Positions 34,481 to 44,436 of a stretch of DNA of 64,000 bases are shown here, piece after piece (within the stretch, counting starts at the first letter, position 1; each line of letters starts with the position of its first letter). The notes under the pieces are model-generated. The model saw only the letters and a program-made list of their open reading frames with translations, was not told the origin of the DNA and ran no database searches. The stretch is from G965247265 sp965247265 (GTDB lineage Bacteria > Pseudomonadota > Gammaproteobacteria > UBA4575). Made by a program: the position numbers and the translations under genes. The stretch lies in assembly GCA_965247265.1 (NCBI GenBank), contig OZ252002.1:1240001-1304000 (forward strand). Reading direction: 5' to 3'.

Positions 34481-35932
34481 GTGTCAATTGGAATTAAAGA
34501 AACCAAACGACCTGATCCAGACCAACTTTTTGTCGATATTGCAGATTATGTAGTTGACTATAAAATTGAAAGTGAAGTAGCACGTAATACATCCCGGTAT
34601 TGTTTAATGGATACCCTAGGCTGCGGACTGTTGGCGCTAAACTTTCCTGCTTGTACCCACATGATGGGCCCAGTTGTACCAGGCGCGACCATGCAAAACG
34701 GGGCGCGAGTACCAGGAACATCCTATGAGCTCGATCCTATAACCGCAGCTTTCAATATTGGTTGCATGATTCGTTGGCTGGACTATAACGATACCTGGCT
34801 TGCAGCAGAATGGGGCCACCCTTCAGATAACCTAGGGGGTATTTTAGCGATAGCAGATTATATCAGTCGTAATAATTTCATCGCAGACAAATTTTCACTA
34901 ACTGTTGATGATGTGCTTACCGCCATGATCAAGGCGCACGAGATTCAAGGAGTTATCGCTTTAGAAAACAGTTTTAATCAAGTAGGTTTAGATCATGTTT
35001 TATTAGTACGAGTTGCGACAGCAGCAGTTGTCACTGGCATGTTAGGAGGAAGCAAAGAACAAATCATCAATGCCGTTTCTAATGCCTGGATCGATGGAGG
35101 CGCGTTACGTACTTATCGTCATGCACCCAATACCGGTTCACGTAAATCCTGGGCAGCGGGTGATGCAAGCAGTCGAGGAGTACGTCTTGCGCTGATCGCC
35201 ATGACAGGCGAAATGGGATATCCATCTGCCTTAAGTGCCAAAAACTGGGGTTATGCAGATGTCTTATTTCGAGGCAACGATTTTAAATTTAGCCAAGATT
35301 TGGGTTCCTATGTGATGGAAAATGTCTTGTTCAAAATTTCGTTCCCCGCAGAGTTTCATGCACAAACTGCGGTTGAAGTCGCACTTAGTTTGCACGAACA
35401 AGTGAAACATCGTTTGGATGACATCGATAAGATACTAATTCAAACCCAGGAAGCAGCAATGCGAATCATTGACAAGACTGGACCGTTGGATAATTCGGCA
35501 GATCGTGATCATTGCATTCAGTATATGGTTGCCATTGCGCTCATTTTTGGTCGTTTAACAGCTGAAGATTATGAAGGCGAAGTTGCCAGTGACTCGAGCG
35601 TAGATGCTTTGCGTGAAAAAATGCAAGTAATCGAGAATAAGCAATACAGCACTGATTATTTAGATCCAGAAAAACGCTCCATTGGAAATGCAGTTCAAGT
35701 TTTTTTTAAAGATGGTAGTAAAACAGAGAATATTGAAATTGAATTTCCGATCGGTCATTTTCGCAGACGTTCAGAAGGCATCCCTCTATTAGAAGAAAAA
35801 TTTGAACGTAACATAAAAACTCGTTTATTAGAAAAACAAGCTGACGCAATTTTGAAGTTATTCAGTGATTCATCCAAGTTGCGCAACACAAAAGTTAATG
35901 AGTTTGTCGATTTGTGGGTAACACAAGAATAG
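34481..35932 (+). CDS. prpD: 2-methylcitrate dehydratase (PrpD type)
   Basis: A 483-residue MmgE/PrpD-family protein starting with GTG at 34481. Family landmarks are LMDTLGCGLLAL (about 43-54), RWLDYNDTW, WGHPSDNLGG, HEIQGV and KSWAAGDA, all conserved in PrpD. It is a cofactor-free dehydratase converting methylcitrate to 2-methylaconitate. No acnD/prpF pair accompanies it, as expected for the PrpD variant, with aconitase completing hydration. Spacing of 30 bases from prpC supports one transcript. Confidence 0.94.
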   Translation: MSIGIKETKRPDPDQLFVDIADYVVDYKIESEVARNTSRYCLMDTLGCGLLALNFPACTHMMGPVVPGATMQNGARVPGTSYELDPITAAFNIGCMIRWLDYNDTWLAAEWGHPSDNLGGILAIADYISRNNFIADKFSLTVDDVLTAMIKAHEIQGVIALENSFNQVGLDHVLLVRVATAAVVTGMLGGSKEQIINAVSNAWIDGGALRTYRHAPNTGSRKSWAAGDASSRGVRLALIAMTGEMGYPSALSAKNWGYADVLFRGNDFKFSQDLGSYVMENVLFKISFPAEFHAQTAVEVALSLHEQVKHRLDDIDKILIQTQEAAMRIIDKTGPLDNSADRDHCIQYMVAIALIFGRLTAEDYEGEVASDSSVDALREKMQVIENKQYSTDYLDPEKRSIGNAVQVFFKDGSKTENIEIEFPIGHFRRRSEGIPLLEEKFERNIKTRLLEKQADAILKLFSDSSKLRNTKVNEFVDLWVTQE

Positions 35933-35944
35933 AGGTTACAATCC

Positions 35945-37837
35945 ATGTCTAATTACTCAAAAGCTTATCAGTATTCATTAAAAGACCCTGAGGGTTTTTG
36001 GTCTGGTGTAGCGCAAGAAATACATTGGGATAAACCGTTTACAAAAGTTCTAGATGAATCTAACAAACCTTTTTATAAATGGTTTGCCGATGGGAAACTC
36101 AATACCTGTTTTAATGCACTTGATCGGCATGTTGAAGATGGGCGCGCTGATCAAATTGCACTTATCTATGACAGTCCGGTCACTAACACCACTGCACGTT
36201 TCACGTATCGTGAATTACGTGATCAAACCGCAAACTTTGCTGGTGTACTAACTCAGCTTGGTGTGGCCAAGGGTGACAGGCTTATTATCTATATGTCTAT
36301 GGTGCCTGAGGCTGTGATTGCCATGCTGGCCTGTGCTCGCATCGGCGCTATTCATTCAGTCGTTTTTGGTGGTTTTGCTCCGAGTGAACTTGCAACGCGC
36401 ATAGATGACGCAAAACCGAAACTGATTATCTCTGCATCCTGTGGCATAGAAGTTAATCGTATTATTGAATACAAGCCACTACTTGATGCTGCTATAGAAA
36501 AGGCTACTCATAAACCTGAAGCCTGTATTATTTTGCAACGACCTCAAAGTAATGCGCCCTTGATAAAGGGCCGTGATGTCGATTGGCATGATGCCTGCGT
36601 CCAGGCAAAACCAGTAAATTGTGTCCCCGTACAAGCGACTGATCCGCTATATATTCTTTATACCTCCGGTACTACAGGTATGCCTAAAGGTGTTGTTCGC
36701 GATCATGGTGGTCATGCAGTGGCCCTGAAATGGTCAATGAAGAATATCTACAACCTCAATCCCGGCGAAGTGTTTTGGGCTGCATCGGATGTGGGTTGGG
36801 TCGTAGGGCATTCCTATATTTGCTATGGCCCTTTGTTACATGGGTGTACATCCATACTTTATGAGGGTAAACCGGTGGGTACGCCTGATGCAGGAGCTTT
36901 CTGGCGTGTTATCGAATCGCATAACATCAATGCCCTGTTTACTGCGCCAACTGCATTCAGGGCAATCAAACGTGAAGATCCTAATGGTGAACTAATTAAG
37001 GAATATGATTTGTCTTCGTTAAAAACTCTTTTTCTTGCCGGGGAACGCTGTGACACTGACACCCTCGAATGGGCCGAATCAAAATTAAATGTCCCCGTAA
37101 TTGATCACTGGTGGCAAACGGAAACAGGATGGGCGATTACTGCAAATTGTATGGGATTGGAGGAATTTCCAATTAAAAAAGGTTCCACCTCAAAACCAGT
37201 ACCAGGTTTTAATCTGAAAATACTTGACGATCAGGGTAAACCTCTACCACACGGCAAAATGGGGAAGATGGCACTGAAACTACCTTTACCACCTGGTTGT
37301 TTATCGACGCTCTGGCAGAATGACGAGAAATACATTGAAGCTTATTTATCTCTTCATGATGGCTACTATATGACTTGGGATGCAGGTTATATCGACGAAG
37401 ATGATGATGTCTGGGTGATGAGTCGACTAGGCGATGTTATTAATGTCGCTGGACATCGATTATCCACCGGTGCGATGGAAGAAGTTCTGGCTGGTCATCC
37501 GGATGTAGCAGAATGTGCTGTAATTGGTGTTGCAGACGATTTGAAAGGGCAAATGCCACTCGGGTTAATCGTTTTAAAAACTGGCACAAGAACTGATCAT
37601 GAAACAATTATTAATGAACTTATCAAACGGGTACGTCAGGAGATTGGGCCGGTGGCATCCTTTAAAAAAGCAACGATAGTCAAAAGATTACCTAAAACCC
37701 GTTCCGGGAAAATATTACGTGGCACTATGAAAAAAATAGCGGATGGTGAACCCTATAAAATGCCAGCAACAATTGATGATCCCGCTATTCTTGAAGAAAT
37801 TGAAATTGAATTAAAAGTACTTGGATATAGTCATTAA
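35945..37837 (+). CDS. prpE: Propionate--CoA ligase
   Basis: A 630-residue adenylate-forming enzyme of the acetyl/propionyl-CoA synthetase group. The P-loop is LYTSGTTGMPKG, adenylate binding involves WWQTETGW, and the acetylatable catalytic Lys is in KTRSGKILRG near the C-terminus. The N-terminal SYSKAYQYSLKDPEGFW-like region matches PrpE. It makes propionyl-CoA from propionate and ATP, feeding PrpC. It is last in the operon, 12 bases after prpD. No prpR regulator is present locally. Confidence 0.93.
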   Translation: MSNYSKAYQYSLKDPEGFWSGVAQEIHWDKPFTKVLDESNKPFYKWFADGKLNTCFNALDRHVEDGRADQIALIYDSPVTNTTARFTYRELRDQTANFAGVLTQLGVAKGDRLIIYMSMVPEAVIAMLACARIGAIHSVVFGGFAPSELATRIDDAKPKLIISASCGIEVNRIIEYKPLLDAAIEKATHKPEACIILQRPQSNAPLIKGRDVDWHDACVQAKPVNCVPVQATDPLYILYTSGTTGMPKGVVRDHGGHAVALKWSMKNIYNLNPGEVFWAASDVGWVVGHSYICYGPLLHGCTSILYEGKPVGTPDAGAFWRVIESHNINALFTAPTAFRAIKREDPNGELIKEYDLSSLKTLFLAGERCDTDTLEWAESKLNVPVIDHWWQTETGWAITANCMGLEEFPIKKGSTSKPVPGFNLKILDDQGKPLPHGKMGKMALKLPLPPGCLSTLWQNDEKYIEAYLSLHDGYYMTWDAGYIDEDDDVWVMSRLGDVINVAGHRLSTGAMEEVLAGHPDVAECAVIGVADDLKGQMPLGLIVLKTGTRTDHETIINELIKRVRQEIGPVASFKKATIVKRLPKTRSGKILRGTMKKIADGEPYKMPATIDDPAILEEIEIELKVLGYSH

Positions 37838-37864
37838 ATAAAAAAGTCTACTCCAACATGAGTT

Positions 37865-38011
37865 GTGGTGCCCGAAGCTGTAGATGAAGAATTTAACATA
37901 AGTAATTATAGAGAGTATCTTGTATACAACGATATAGGGTTAGCTGAGTCATTAAGAGTAAGTAAAATCTCCGTATCTCGTATGTTTCACATTTTGAGAG
38001 GCAAGCTATGA
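37865..38011 (+). CDS. Possible 48-residue helix-turn-helix-like peptide coupled to the nitrilase gene
   Basis: An open frame from GTG at 37865 ending in a TGA that overlaps the next ATG (ATGA). Its C-terminal half, DIGLAESLRVSKISVSRMF, resembles a helix-turn-helix recognition unit. It may be the tail of a lost regulator retained because its stop couples translation of the amidase. No ribosome binding site is obvious, so it is tentative. Confidence 0.3.
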   Translation: MVPEAVDEEFNISNYREYLVYNDIGLAESLRVSKISVSRMFHILRGKL

Positions 38012-38802
38012 TCGTTGGCTACTTTCAGTTTTCACCAGAGTTTGGGGAACCAGGCCGAAACTTGGAGAAAGTCCAAGATGCACTTTCTGGAGTCGAAGCT
38101 GACATTATTGTTTTACCGGAGCTTGCATTTACCGGCTATTACTTCGAGGATCGCAAGGAACTTAATAAGCTCGCAGAAGATATTACAGACCCTCCTACAG
38201 TTAATGTGTTGAAGAAGCTATGCAAGGCTAACGATTTATATATTGTTACCGGATTTGCTGAGCGTGAAAGCAGTAAACTCTATAACAGTGCTTTACTCGT
38301 AGGTCCTACTGGATTAATTCATACCTACCGCAAGCTTCATCTTTTTAATACTGAAAAAGAATATTTTGATCCTGGGAATATTGCACTGGCTACTACTAAA
38401 GTAAAAGATTCAAATATTGGCCTAATGATTTGTTATGACTGGATTTTTTCTGAAGTTTTTCGGTCTCTTACACTTCAAGGAGCAGATGTAATTTGTCACC
38501 CATCAAACCTAGTACTCGCGTATTGCCAGAAAACAATGATCAGTCGTTGTGTTGAAAACGGCGTGTATGCAGTTACTGCGAATCGTGCAGGAACTGAAGT
38601 ACGCCCTCGTGGTGAGTTAACCTTTACAGGTCAAAGCCAAATTGTAGGGACTAGAGGCGAAATTCTTGTTAACTCTGATTCAATAAATGATGACCTAGTG
38701 TTGCAGGATATTAAAATTCGTTCCGCTCAAGATAAGTTAATCACTAAGAACAATCACTTATTAAATGATCGGCGACCCGAATACTACAGCACACTTATGT
38801 AA
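38008..38802 (+). CDS. Nitrilase-superfamily amidohydrolase 1
   Basis: A 264-residue carbon-nitrogen hydrolase with the Glu-Lys-Cys triad visible: E38 in VLPELAFTGY, K109 in YRKLHLF and C142 in MICYDW. The size fits amidase or N-carbamoyl-amidase branches, not true nitrilases, which are longer. It would hydrolyse a small amide or carbamoyl compound in the cytoplasm. It overlaps the ATG at 38765 of the following frame, but that deacylase more likely starts at 38834. It is a distant paralogue of the amidase at 40255. Confidence 0.86.
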   Translation: MIVGYFQFSPEFGEPGRNLEKVQDALSGVEADIIVLPELAFTGYYFEDRKELNKLAEDITDPPTVNVLKKLCKANDLYIVTGFAERESSKLYNSALLVGPTGLIHTYRKLHLFNTEKEYFDPGNIALATTKVKDSNIGLMICYDWIFSEVFRSLTLQGADVICHPSNLVLAYCQKTMISRCVENGVYAVTANRAGTEVRPRGELTFTGQSQIVGTRGEILVNSDSINDDLVLQDIKIRSAQDKLITKNNHLLNDRRPEYYSTLM

Positions 38803-38833
38803 CTATGTTCAAAAGATATGCCCATCTAGTTTT

Positions 38834-39952
38834 ATGACTCCAATTCAATTAACTCAAGATTTGGTTCGCATTAACACTGTTAATCCACCAGGTGACGAAC
38901 ATCTGTGTGCAAAATACCTCGGAAAGTATCTTGAAGATAACGGATTCACCACTCATTACCACGAGTTTGATACAAACCGAACCAGCTTAGTGGCGCGATT
39001 GGAGGGCAGTGATGACAAGCTTCCATTATGTTTCACAGGGCACATCGATACGGTTCCTCTAGGTGCTGCTGAATGGAGCTGTGATCCTTTTGCAGCAGAT
39101 ACTACAGATGGAAAGGTATTCGGCCGTGGCACCACTGATATGAAAGCAGGTGTAGCAGCATTTGTGTTAGCTGCTGTGCAAATTGCAAAACTTGATCGCC
39201 CCAAAGCAGGTTTGGAACTGGTTATTACTGCAGGAGAAGAAACAGGTTGTGAAGGAGCAAATCATTTAGCACAGTTACCGAATGCATTGAAAAAAGCTGG
39301 TGCAATTGTCGTTGGTGAGCCTACCTCTAACTACCCTCTGGCGGGACATAAAGGCGCATATTGGTTAAGGCTAATTGCATCTGGTGTAACTGCGCACGGA
39401 TCGATGCCTGAAATGGGTGACAATGCAATCTATAAAATGGCAGAAGCGGTAAACAAACTTGCTGCATACCAATGGACAACAAATGCACATCCAGTACTAG
39501 GTATGCCGACATTAAATGTAAGTACTATTCAAGGTGGTATGAATATTAATTCTGTACCAGACAGAACAGAGGCTAGTGTCGATATAAGAACTATACCTGG
39601 CCAACAACAATCACAACTTATGACTGAAATTACCAAACTCCTTGGTGATGAAATTAGTGTAGAGGAAATCGTGGGAGTGGATGGTATTTGGTCTGAACCA
39701 GACAATGATTGGGTATCACAAGTGTTTTCTATTGCAGAAGAATTATTGAACGAAAAGCCTGAACCACGTTCTGTAAGTTATTTTACCGATGGTCCTGTTC
39801 TTGCAAATGCTTCTGGTGATCCACCCACATTAATTATTGGACCGGGTGAGGCGGCACTGGCACATCAAACAGATGAATATTGTTATCTTCAAAGAATTGA
39901 ACAAGCTATGGAATATTATTTACAAATTGCAAGAACATGGTGTTATTCATAA
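38834..39952 (+). CDS. M20-family metallopeptidase/deacylase (ArgE/DapE-like)
   Basis: About 372 residues from the ATG at 38834; an in-frame ATG at 38765 would overlap the amidase. The di-zinc site motifs are GHIDTVP, GRGTTDMKAG (bridging Asp) and the general-base pair in AGEETGCEG. A dimerisation domain follows with HGSMPEMGDNA. The family removes acyl groups from amino acids (acetylornithine, succinyl-diaminopimelate) or acts on N-carbamoyl compounds. Between two amidases and ahead of an amide/urea-type transporter, a catabolic deacylase role is more likely than arginine synthesis. Confidence 0.86.
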   Translation: MTPIQLTQDLVRINTVNPPGDEHLCAKYLGKYLEDNGFTTHYHEFDTNRTSLVARLEGSDDKLPLCFTGHIDTVPLGAAEWSCDPFAADTTDGKVFGRGTTDMKAGVAAFVLAAVQIAKLDRPKAGLELVITAGEETGCEGANHLAQLPNALKKAGAIVVGEPTSNYPLAGHKGAYWLRLIASGVTAHGSMPEMGDNAIYKMAEAVNKLAAYQWTTNAHPVLGMPTLNVSTIQGGMNINSVPDRTEASVDIRTIPGQQQSQLMTEITKLLGDEISVEEIVGVDGIWSEPDNDWVSQVFSIAEELLNEKPEPRSVSYFTDGPVLANASGDPPTLIIGPGEAALAHQTDEYCYLQRIEQAMEYYLQIARTWCYS

Positions 39953-40254
39953 AATAATACGATTTCATTTATCTAATTCCTTATAAGTTTTGAAAGCTCT
40001 AAGTTCCTACTAATTCTCTAGCTTATTTAGCTTGACGATAGTGGCTAATTAGTCTAAAAACTATACTAATCAAGTAGAATCAATAGCACTTCTGCTAAGC
40101 ATTTATGGCAAAAAAGCCCTTGCGGATATCTTTTCGCAAGGGCTTTTTTGTCTGTTCAGTTAGTTATTTAGTGGACGATGATTAGCTAAATATGGTCGGG
40201 GTACTGAAATTTTATAAGTAGCTAAAACACCAAAGCAATAATAAAGGTCTTTAT
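39953..40254. other. Intergenic region holding the terminator and next promoter region
   Basis: About 300 bases. Apart from the terminator at 40111-40149 I see no gene; the 105 bases after it should hold the promoter of the second amidase/transporter unit. Confidence 0.6.
40111..40149 (+). terminator. Rho-independent terminator
   Basis: A 14-base perfect stem (AAAAAGCCCTTGCG with CGCAAGGGCTTTTT) around a 10-base loop, with the 3' arm running into TTTTTT. It ends the amidase-deacylase unit. The A-rich 5' side makes it potentially bidirectional, but no gene faces it from the right. Confidence 0.95.
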
Positions 40255-41133
40255 ATGGCGGATAATAGTAGTGAAGCAACAGTTAAAGTCGCCTGTATCC
40301 AAATGGAACCCATGGTAGGCGAGAAAGACGACAATATTCGTCACACTATCAAATTAATAGAAGAAGCCGCTAGCAATGGAGCTGGCTTAGTAGTACTTCC
40401 TGAACTCTGCAATTCCGGTTATGTTTTTAATACCCGTGAAGAAGCTTTTGATCTTTCTGAAGAAGTTCCTAATGGCCTCACATCTGAAGCTTGGTGTAAA
40501 GTCGCGGGAAAACATAATTTGCACATTGTTGCGGGAATAAACGAACGTGATGGTGAAGCGCTTTATAATTCATCTGTAGTTATCGGGCCGCAAGGTTATA
40601 TCGGAACATTTCGCAAGGTTCATCTTTGGAATGCCGAGAATTTGTTTTTTGAGCCTGGTAATTTAGGATTTCCAGTTTTTAAAACGCTAATAGGGCGTAT
40701 TGGTACATTTATTTGTTACGACGGTTGGTTTCCTGAGAGCTATCGATTATGCGCACTGCAAGGTGCAGACATTATTTGTATCCCTACCAACTGGGTGCCG
40801 ATCCCAGGACAAGCAGAAGGTCGGGAGGCTATGGCCAATATTTTAGTGATGGCCGCTTCCCACTCAAATTCAGTATTTATTGCTGCTGCAGATCGAATTG
40901 GAACCGAACGTTCTCAACCTTTTGTAGGCCAGAGTCTAATCACTAGTTATGCAGGTTGGCCAATTGGCGGTCCTGCAAGTTCTGATAAAGAAGAAATTAT
41001 TTACGCTGATGTAAATCTAGCAGACGCTAGACGCAAACGAAATTGGAATGAGTACAACCAGGTATTACGTGACCGAAGAAGCGATGTTTATGATGAGATG
41101 CTTGGCACCAATGTAAAACCAGGTTGGTATTGA
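40255..41133 (+). CDS. Nitrilase-superfamily amidohydrolase 2
   Basis: A 292-residue carbon-nitrogen hydrolase. The triad is E50 in VLPELCNSGY, K121 in FRKVHLW and C154 in FICYDGWFPES. The segment after the Cys and the C-terminal DRIGTERSQPFVGQS are like N-carbamoyl-putrescine or aliphatic amidase relatives. It sits directly before a periplasmic amide/urea-type binding protein, so it probably hydrolyses what that system imports. Cytoplasmic, no signal peptide. Confidence 0.87.
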   Translation: MADNSSEATVKVACIQMEPMVGEKDDNIRHTIKLIEEAASNGAGLVVLPELCNSGYVFNTREEAFDLSEEVPNGLTSEAWCKVAGKHNLHIVAGINERDGEALYNSSVVIGPQGYIGTFRKVHLWNAENLFFEPGNLGFPVFKTLIGRIGTFICYDGWFPESYRLCALQGADIICIPTNWVPIPGQAEGREAMANILVMAASHSNSVFIAAADRIGTERSQPFVGQSLITSYAGWPIGGPASSDKEEIIYADVNLADARRKRNWNEYNQVLRDRRSDVYDEMLGTNVKPGWY

Positions 41134-41200
41134 TCAATCAAATATATACTAAAATTCCTTTTAGAAAAAATAATAACCATTTACTACGGAGGATATCCAG

Positions 41201-42445
41201 ATGAATAGAAAAATAGTTAATAAAAAAGTTAGCCGCCGAACTGTCTTGAAAGGTATGACAGCTGCTGCCAGTGTTGCAGTAGCACCAGCGTTTATTAAGA
41301 ACCTTAGAGCAGCAGACACAATTAAAGTTGGGATAATTTCACCATTGACAGGTGCTTGGACTGTATATGGGAAAGCTCATATTTCAGGTTTTGAATTAGC
41401 AGTAGATGAAATTAATGCTGCTGGAGGCGCTCTCGGGCGAAAATTTGAATTGGTAGTTGGCGATTCAAAAACAGAGCCTCGTATCGTTGTTGAACAAGCT
41501 AACAGGCTAATTAGACAAGAGAAAGTAGACTTCCTAGCTGGAACTTTTTCGAGCGCGGAACGAAATGCTGCAGGCCCAGTTGTACAAGGCGCAAATAAAA
41601 TACTTCTTTATCCAACATTTTATGAAGGGCAGGAGAAAGAATATTTTCCTGGCGTTTGCAATGAAAACATATTTATGTTCGGACCTGAACCTACTCAGCA
41701 AGTGTGGCCACATTTAGAATACATAATGAAAACCTTTGGTAAGAAGTTTTTTATGATTGGTTCAGATTATGCGTGGCCACGAGTAACTAACTTAGTTACG
41801 AAAAGAAAACTGGATGAATTAGATGGTGAAGTAGTAGGAGAAGTTTACATACCTTTCGGAACTCCACAGTATGAATCTGTGCTACGTGATATTCGAAAGT
41901 CTGGCGCTGATATTATTTTCCATTCTCTTACGGGCAGTGACACGGTTAATTTTCGCCAACAGTTTGCAGCAGCAGGAATGAAAGATGATTTCGCGTTTTG
42001 GACGGTAGATGATGAGGAAGTGGTTACCACAGGATTAGGGCCAGAAGTATCGGGTGGTGGCTATGTTAGTTTCGACTACTTTATGTCTATTGAACATCCA
42101 AATAATGCGCCATTCCTGGAGCGCTTTAAGAAGAAATTTGGTAAAGATGCATTGATGAACACCGTTGGTGTGGCAATGTATAATGGTGCACACATGGCAG
42201 CGAAAGCCATCGAAATAGCTGGCGAAGTAAGTACAGATGCATTACGTGATGCTTTAGGCGGTATTACTTTCGATAACGCGCCACAAGGCCCAGTGAAAAT
42301 GCGTGCGCTTGATCATCAAATCGTGGTGCCATCTTATTTAATGAAAGTCCGAAATGATTGGACCAGTGTGAACGATATGTTTGAAGAGGTTCAATCATTT
42401 GAAGCAGTTGAGCCACTTGATGCACGTTGTGATCTACCTCTTTAA
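41201..42445 (+). CDS. ABC transporter substrate-binding protein, UrtA/AmiC-like
   Basis: A 414-residue periplasmic binding protein with a twin-arginine signal (SRRTVLKGMTAAASVAVAP). The mature part starts near ADTIKVGIISPLTGAW and shows the two-lobed Leu/Ile/Val-binding fold. Family-specific strings LLYPTFYEGQE and MIGSDYAWPR match the urea/short-amide (UrtA, AmiC, FmdD) branch rather than LivJ/LivK. A strong GGAGG lies before the start. It is intact, although three of the four transporter genes that follow are broken. Confidence 0.9.
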   Translation: MNRKIVNKKVSRRTVLKGMTAAASVAVAPAFIKNLRAADTIKVGIISPLTGAWTVYGKAHISGFELAVDEINAAGGALGRKFELVVGDSKTEPRIVVEQANRLIRQEKVDFLAGTFSSAERNAAGPVVQGANKILLYPTFYEGQEKEYFPGVCNENIFMFGPEPTQQVWPHLEYIMKTFGKKFFMIGSDYAWPRVTNLVTKRKLDELDGEVVGEVYIPFGTPQYESVLRDIRKSGADIIFHSLTGSDTVNFRQQFAAAGMKDDFAFWTVDDEEVVTTGLGPEVSGGGYVSFDYFMSIEHPNNAPFLERFKKKFGKDALMNTVGVAMYNGAHMAAKAIEIAGEVSTDALRDALGGITFDNAPQGPVKMRALDHQIVVPSYLMKVRNDWTSVNDMFEEVQSFEAVEPLDARCDLPL

Positions 42446-42555
42446 TTGAAGTTTATTGTTTATATAGTTTGTACTTTAAACGTGAACTTCAAAATTAAAG
42501 TAGGAGTGGTGATAGCTAAGAAATTTGTTTCTTTGTAACGTAACTTAGGTTAAAC

Positions 42556-43410
42556 ATGGAAACAATAATTAGCGTTTTAGTTGACGCGACGTTAATTACG
42601 CTCGTGTTAGCGTTGGCAGCGTTTGGGTTAGCAATTATCTATGGTCTTGTGGGCGTTATTAATATGGGCCATGGCGCAATGCTTACACTGGGCGCATATT
42701 TTACATGGGCAGCAACTACGGCGGGTGCACCATTTTTACTCGCTATAGTTGGTGCTACATTAGGCGTGGCGATTGTTGGTCTTCTGTTAGAGCACATTAT
42801 CATTCGGCATTTTTATGATAAGCCGTTTGATACTTTACTGCTTACATGGGCCTTTTTCTTAATCATGACTGAAGTGATTAAGATTGTCTTTGGTACAGAT
42901 TTTCGAAATGTTAGTAATCCGTTGCCCGGCGCAATTGACTTTGGTGCAGTTAAAATTCCAGCGTATCGAGGCGCCATTGCCATATTTGCATTGGCACTAA
43001 TTGGTGCGACCGCTTACGTCTTTTACAAAACGACTATTGGAATAAAAATTCGAGCACTCATCCAAAATCGTGAAGCAGCAAGTTTGCTTGGTCTCAATGT
43101 TTCACGAACATACAAAATAGTCTTTGGAATAGGTTCAGGAATAGCAGGGCTTGCTGGCGGGTTAATTAGTCCCATGTTAAGTGTAGATCCTTATATTGGG
43201 AATGTGTTTTTAATACGTTCTTTCTTTGTAGTTATAGTAGGTGGGGTTGGTCAATTACTTGGTGGGACATTAATTGGCAGCTTTTTTATAGGCGGTGCCG
43301 AAACAATTTTTGCTCTCTTTTCAAAACAAGTTTTTGCACAATCTGTTGTTTTCTTACTCGCGATTGTCATATTACGTTATAGGCCGACAGGTATATTGAA
43401 GCAATCATGA
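42556..43410 (+). CDS. Branched-chain amino acid/urea-type ABC permease, LivH/UrtB family (system 1)
   Basis: A 284-residue integral membrane protein with about eight hydrophobic helices. It has the LivH-family landmark GLAIIYGLVGVINMGHGAMLT in the first part and the cytoplasmic coupling segment IRALIQNREAASLLGLN at about 165-181. It overlaps the next gene by 4 bases. The frame is intact, but the partner permease and both ATPases downstream are disrupted, so it may be on the way to loss. Confidence 0.88.
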   Translation: METIISVLVDATLITLVLALAAFGLAIIYGLVGVINMGHGAMLTLGAYFTWAATTAGAPFLLAIVGATLGVAIVGLLLEHIIIRHFYDKPFDTLLLTWAFFLIMTEVIKIVFGTDFRNVSNPLPGAIDFGAVKIPAYRGAIAIFALALIGATAYVFYKTTIGIKIRALIQNREAASLLGLNVSRTYKIVFGIGSGIAGLAGGLISPMLSVDPYIGNVFLIRSFFVVIVGGVGQLLGGTLIGSFFIGGAETIFALFSKQVFAQSVVFLLAIVILRYRPTGILKQS

Positions 43411-44436
43411 CTACAACTGAGGAGAAGCAAAGGACTGTAACTTCTGGTCTTACAAAGCGCTCAGGGTTTTCTGAGGAAAAGCTTGCAGTCGTCATATTTA
43501 TAATCTTCGCATTGTTGCCAGTCTTTGTATCTGGCTACCCCATTTATATTTTGCCTCAATATATGTTATTCGGCGTATTAGCCATGTCACTCGCACTACT
43601 TTGGGGTTATGTGGGGATACTTAGTTTTGGACAAGCTGGGTTTTTTGCGCTTGGTGCGTACACCATGGGCTTGGCGATGCAAACTAAATTTGGAATTAAT
43701 TCTGGATACATCGGAATTTTGTTAAGCCCACTTGTAGGCGGCACACTTGCAGCAGTTACTGGATATTTTTTATTCAGTGCTGGTGTGCGTGCCACTTATT
43801 TCGTTTTAGTGACACTTGCTTTATCCATCATGGTCGAACAAATTGCAGTGAGTCAGTCTGATATTACAGGCGGTTGGAATGGTATGTACATCGACCGCAT
43901 GTCGTTAACATTTGGTTCCTTAGGGAGCGTCTCACTGTATAACGATGCGCCGGCTTATTACGCGATACTGCCTGTGGTAATCGCGATGTACATATTACTT
44001 AAATGGCTTGCTACTAGTCGTTTTGGAAAGATTCTAGTTGGTATTCGCGAAAATGAAGACCGAATGACCTCCCTTGGATTTAATATTTCTGTATATTAAG
44101 ACAGGTGTGTTTGCATTGTCTGGCGCCGTGGCATGTCTTGCTGGCGCTCTTTACGGAACACATGCAAATTTTGTTGCTCCATCTTTGGGTGGCGTGTTGT
44201 TTTCAACAGAAGTCGTCGTATGGGTAGCAATTGCAGGTCGCGCCTCATTGCTTGCTGCGTTACTCGGTGGAATTTTAGTCGCTTCACTCTCAAATTACCT
44301 TAGTACGATCACACCCGAATATTGGCAACTTGTGCTTGGGTTAATTTTTATTGCTGTGATTGTATTTCTCAAAGGAGGCATCGCTGGAGCGTTGTCTCAA
44401 CTGCCTAAGCTTTGGCAATCTAAAGATAAACAATGA
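43407..44436 (+). pseudogene. LivM/UrtC-family ABC permease (system 1), frameshifted
   Basis: The first 230 codons encode a LivM-type permease up to the coupling helix (VGIRENEDRMTSLGFNISVY), where the frame stops at TAA. A second frame takes over at about 44097 with KTGVFALSGAVACLAGALYG and the last helices to 44436. A single-base indel at about 44095 explains it. If real rather than a sequencing error, the permease lacks its last three helices. The gene start overlaps livH by 4 bases. Confidence 0.85.

Noticed and set aside
32374..37837. Methylcitrate operon as part of a coenzyme M-dependent propene pathway
   Set aside because: Propene oxidation through coenzyme M yields acetoacetate, not propionyl-CoA; the operon is 24 kb away and separated by several island junctions.
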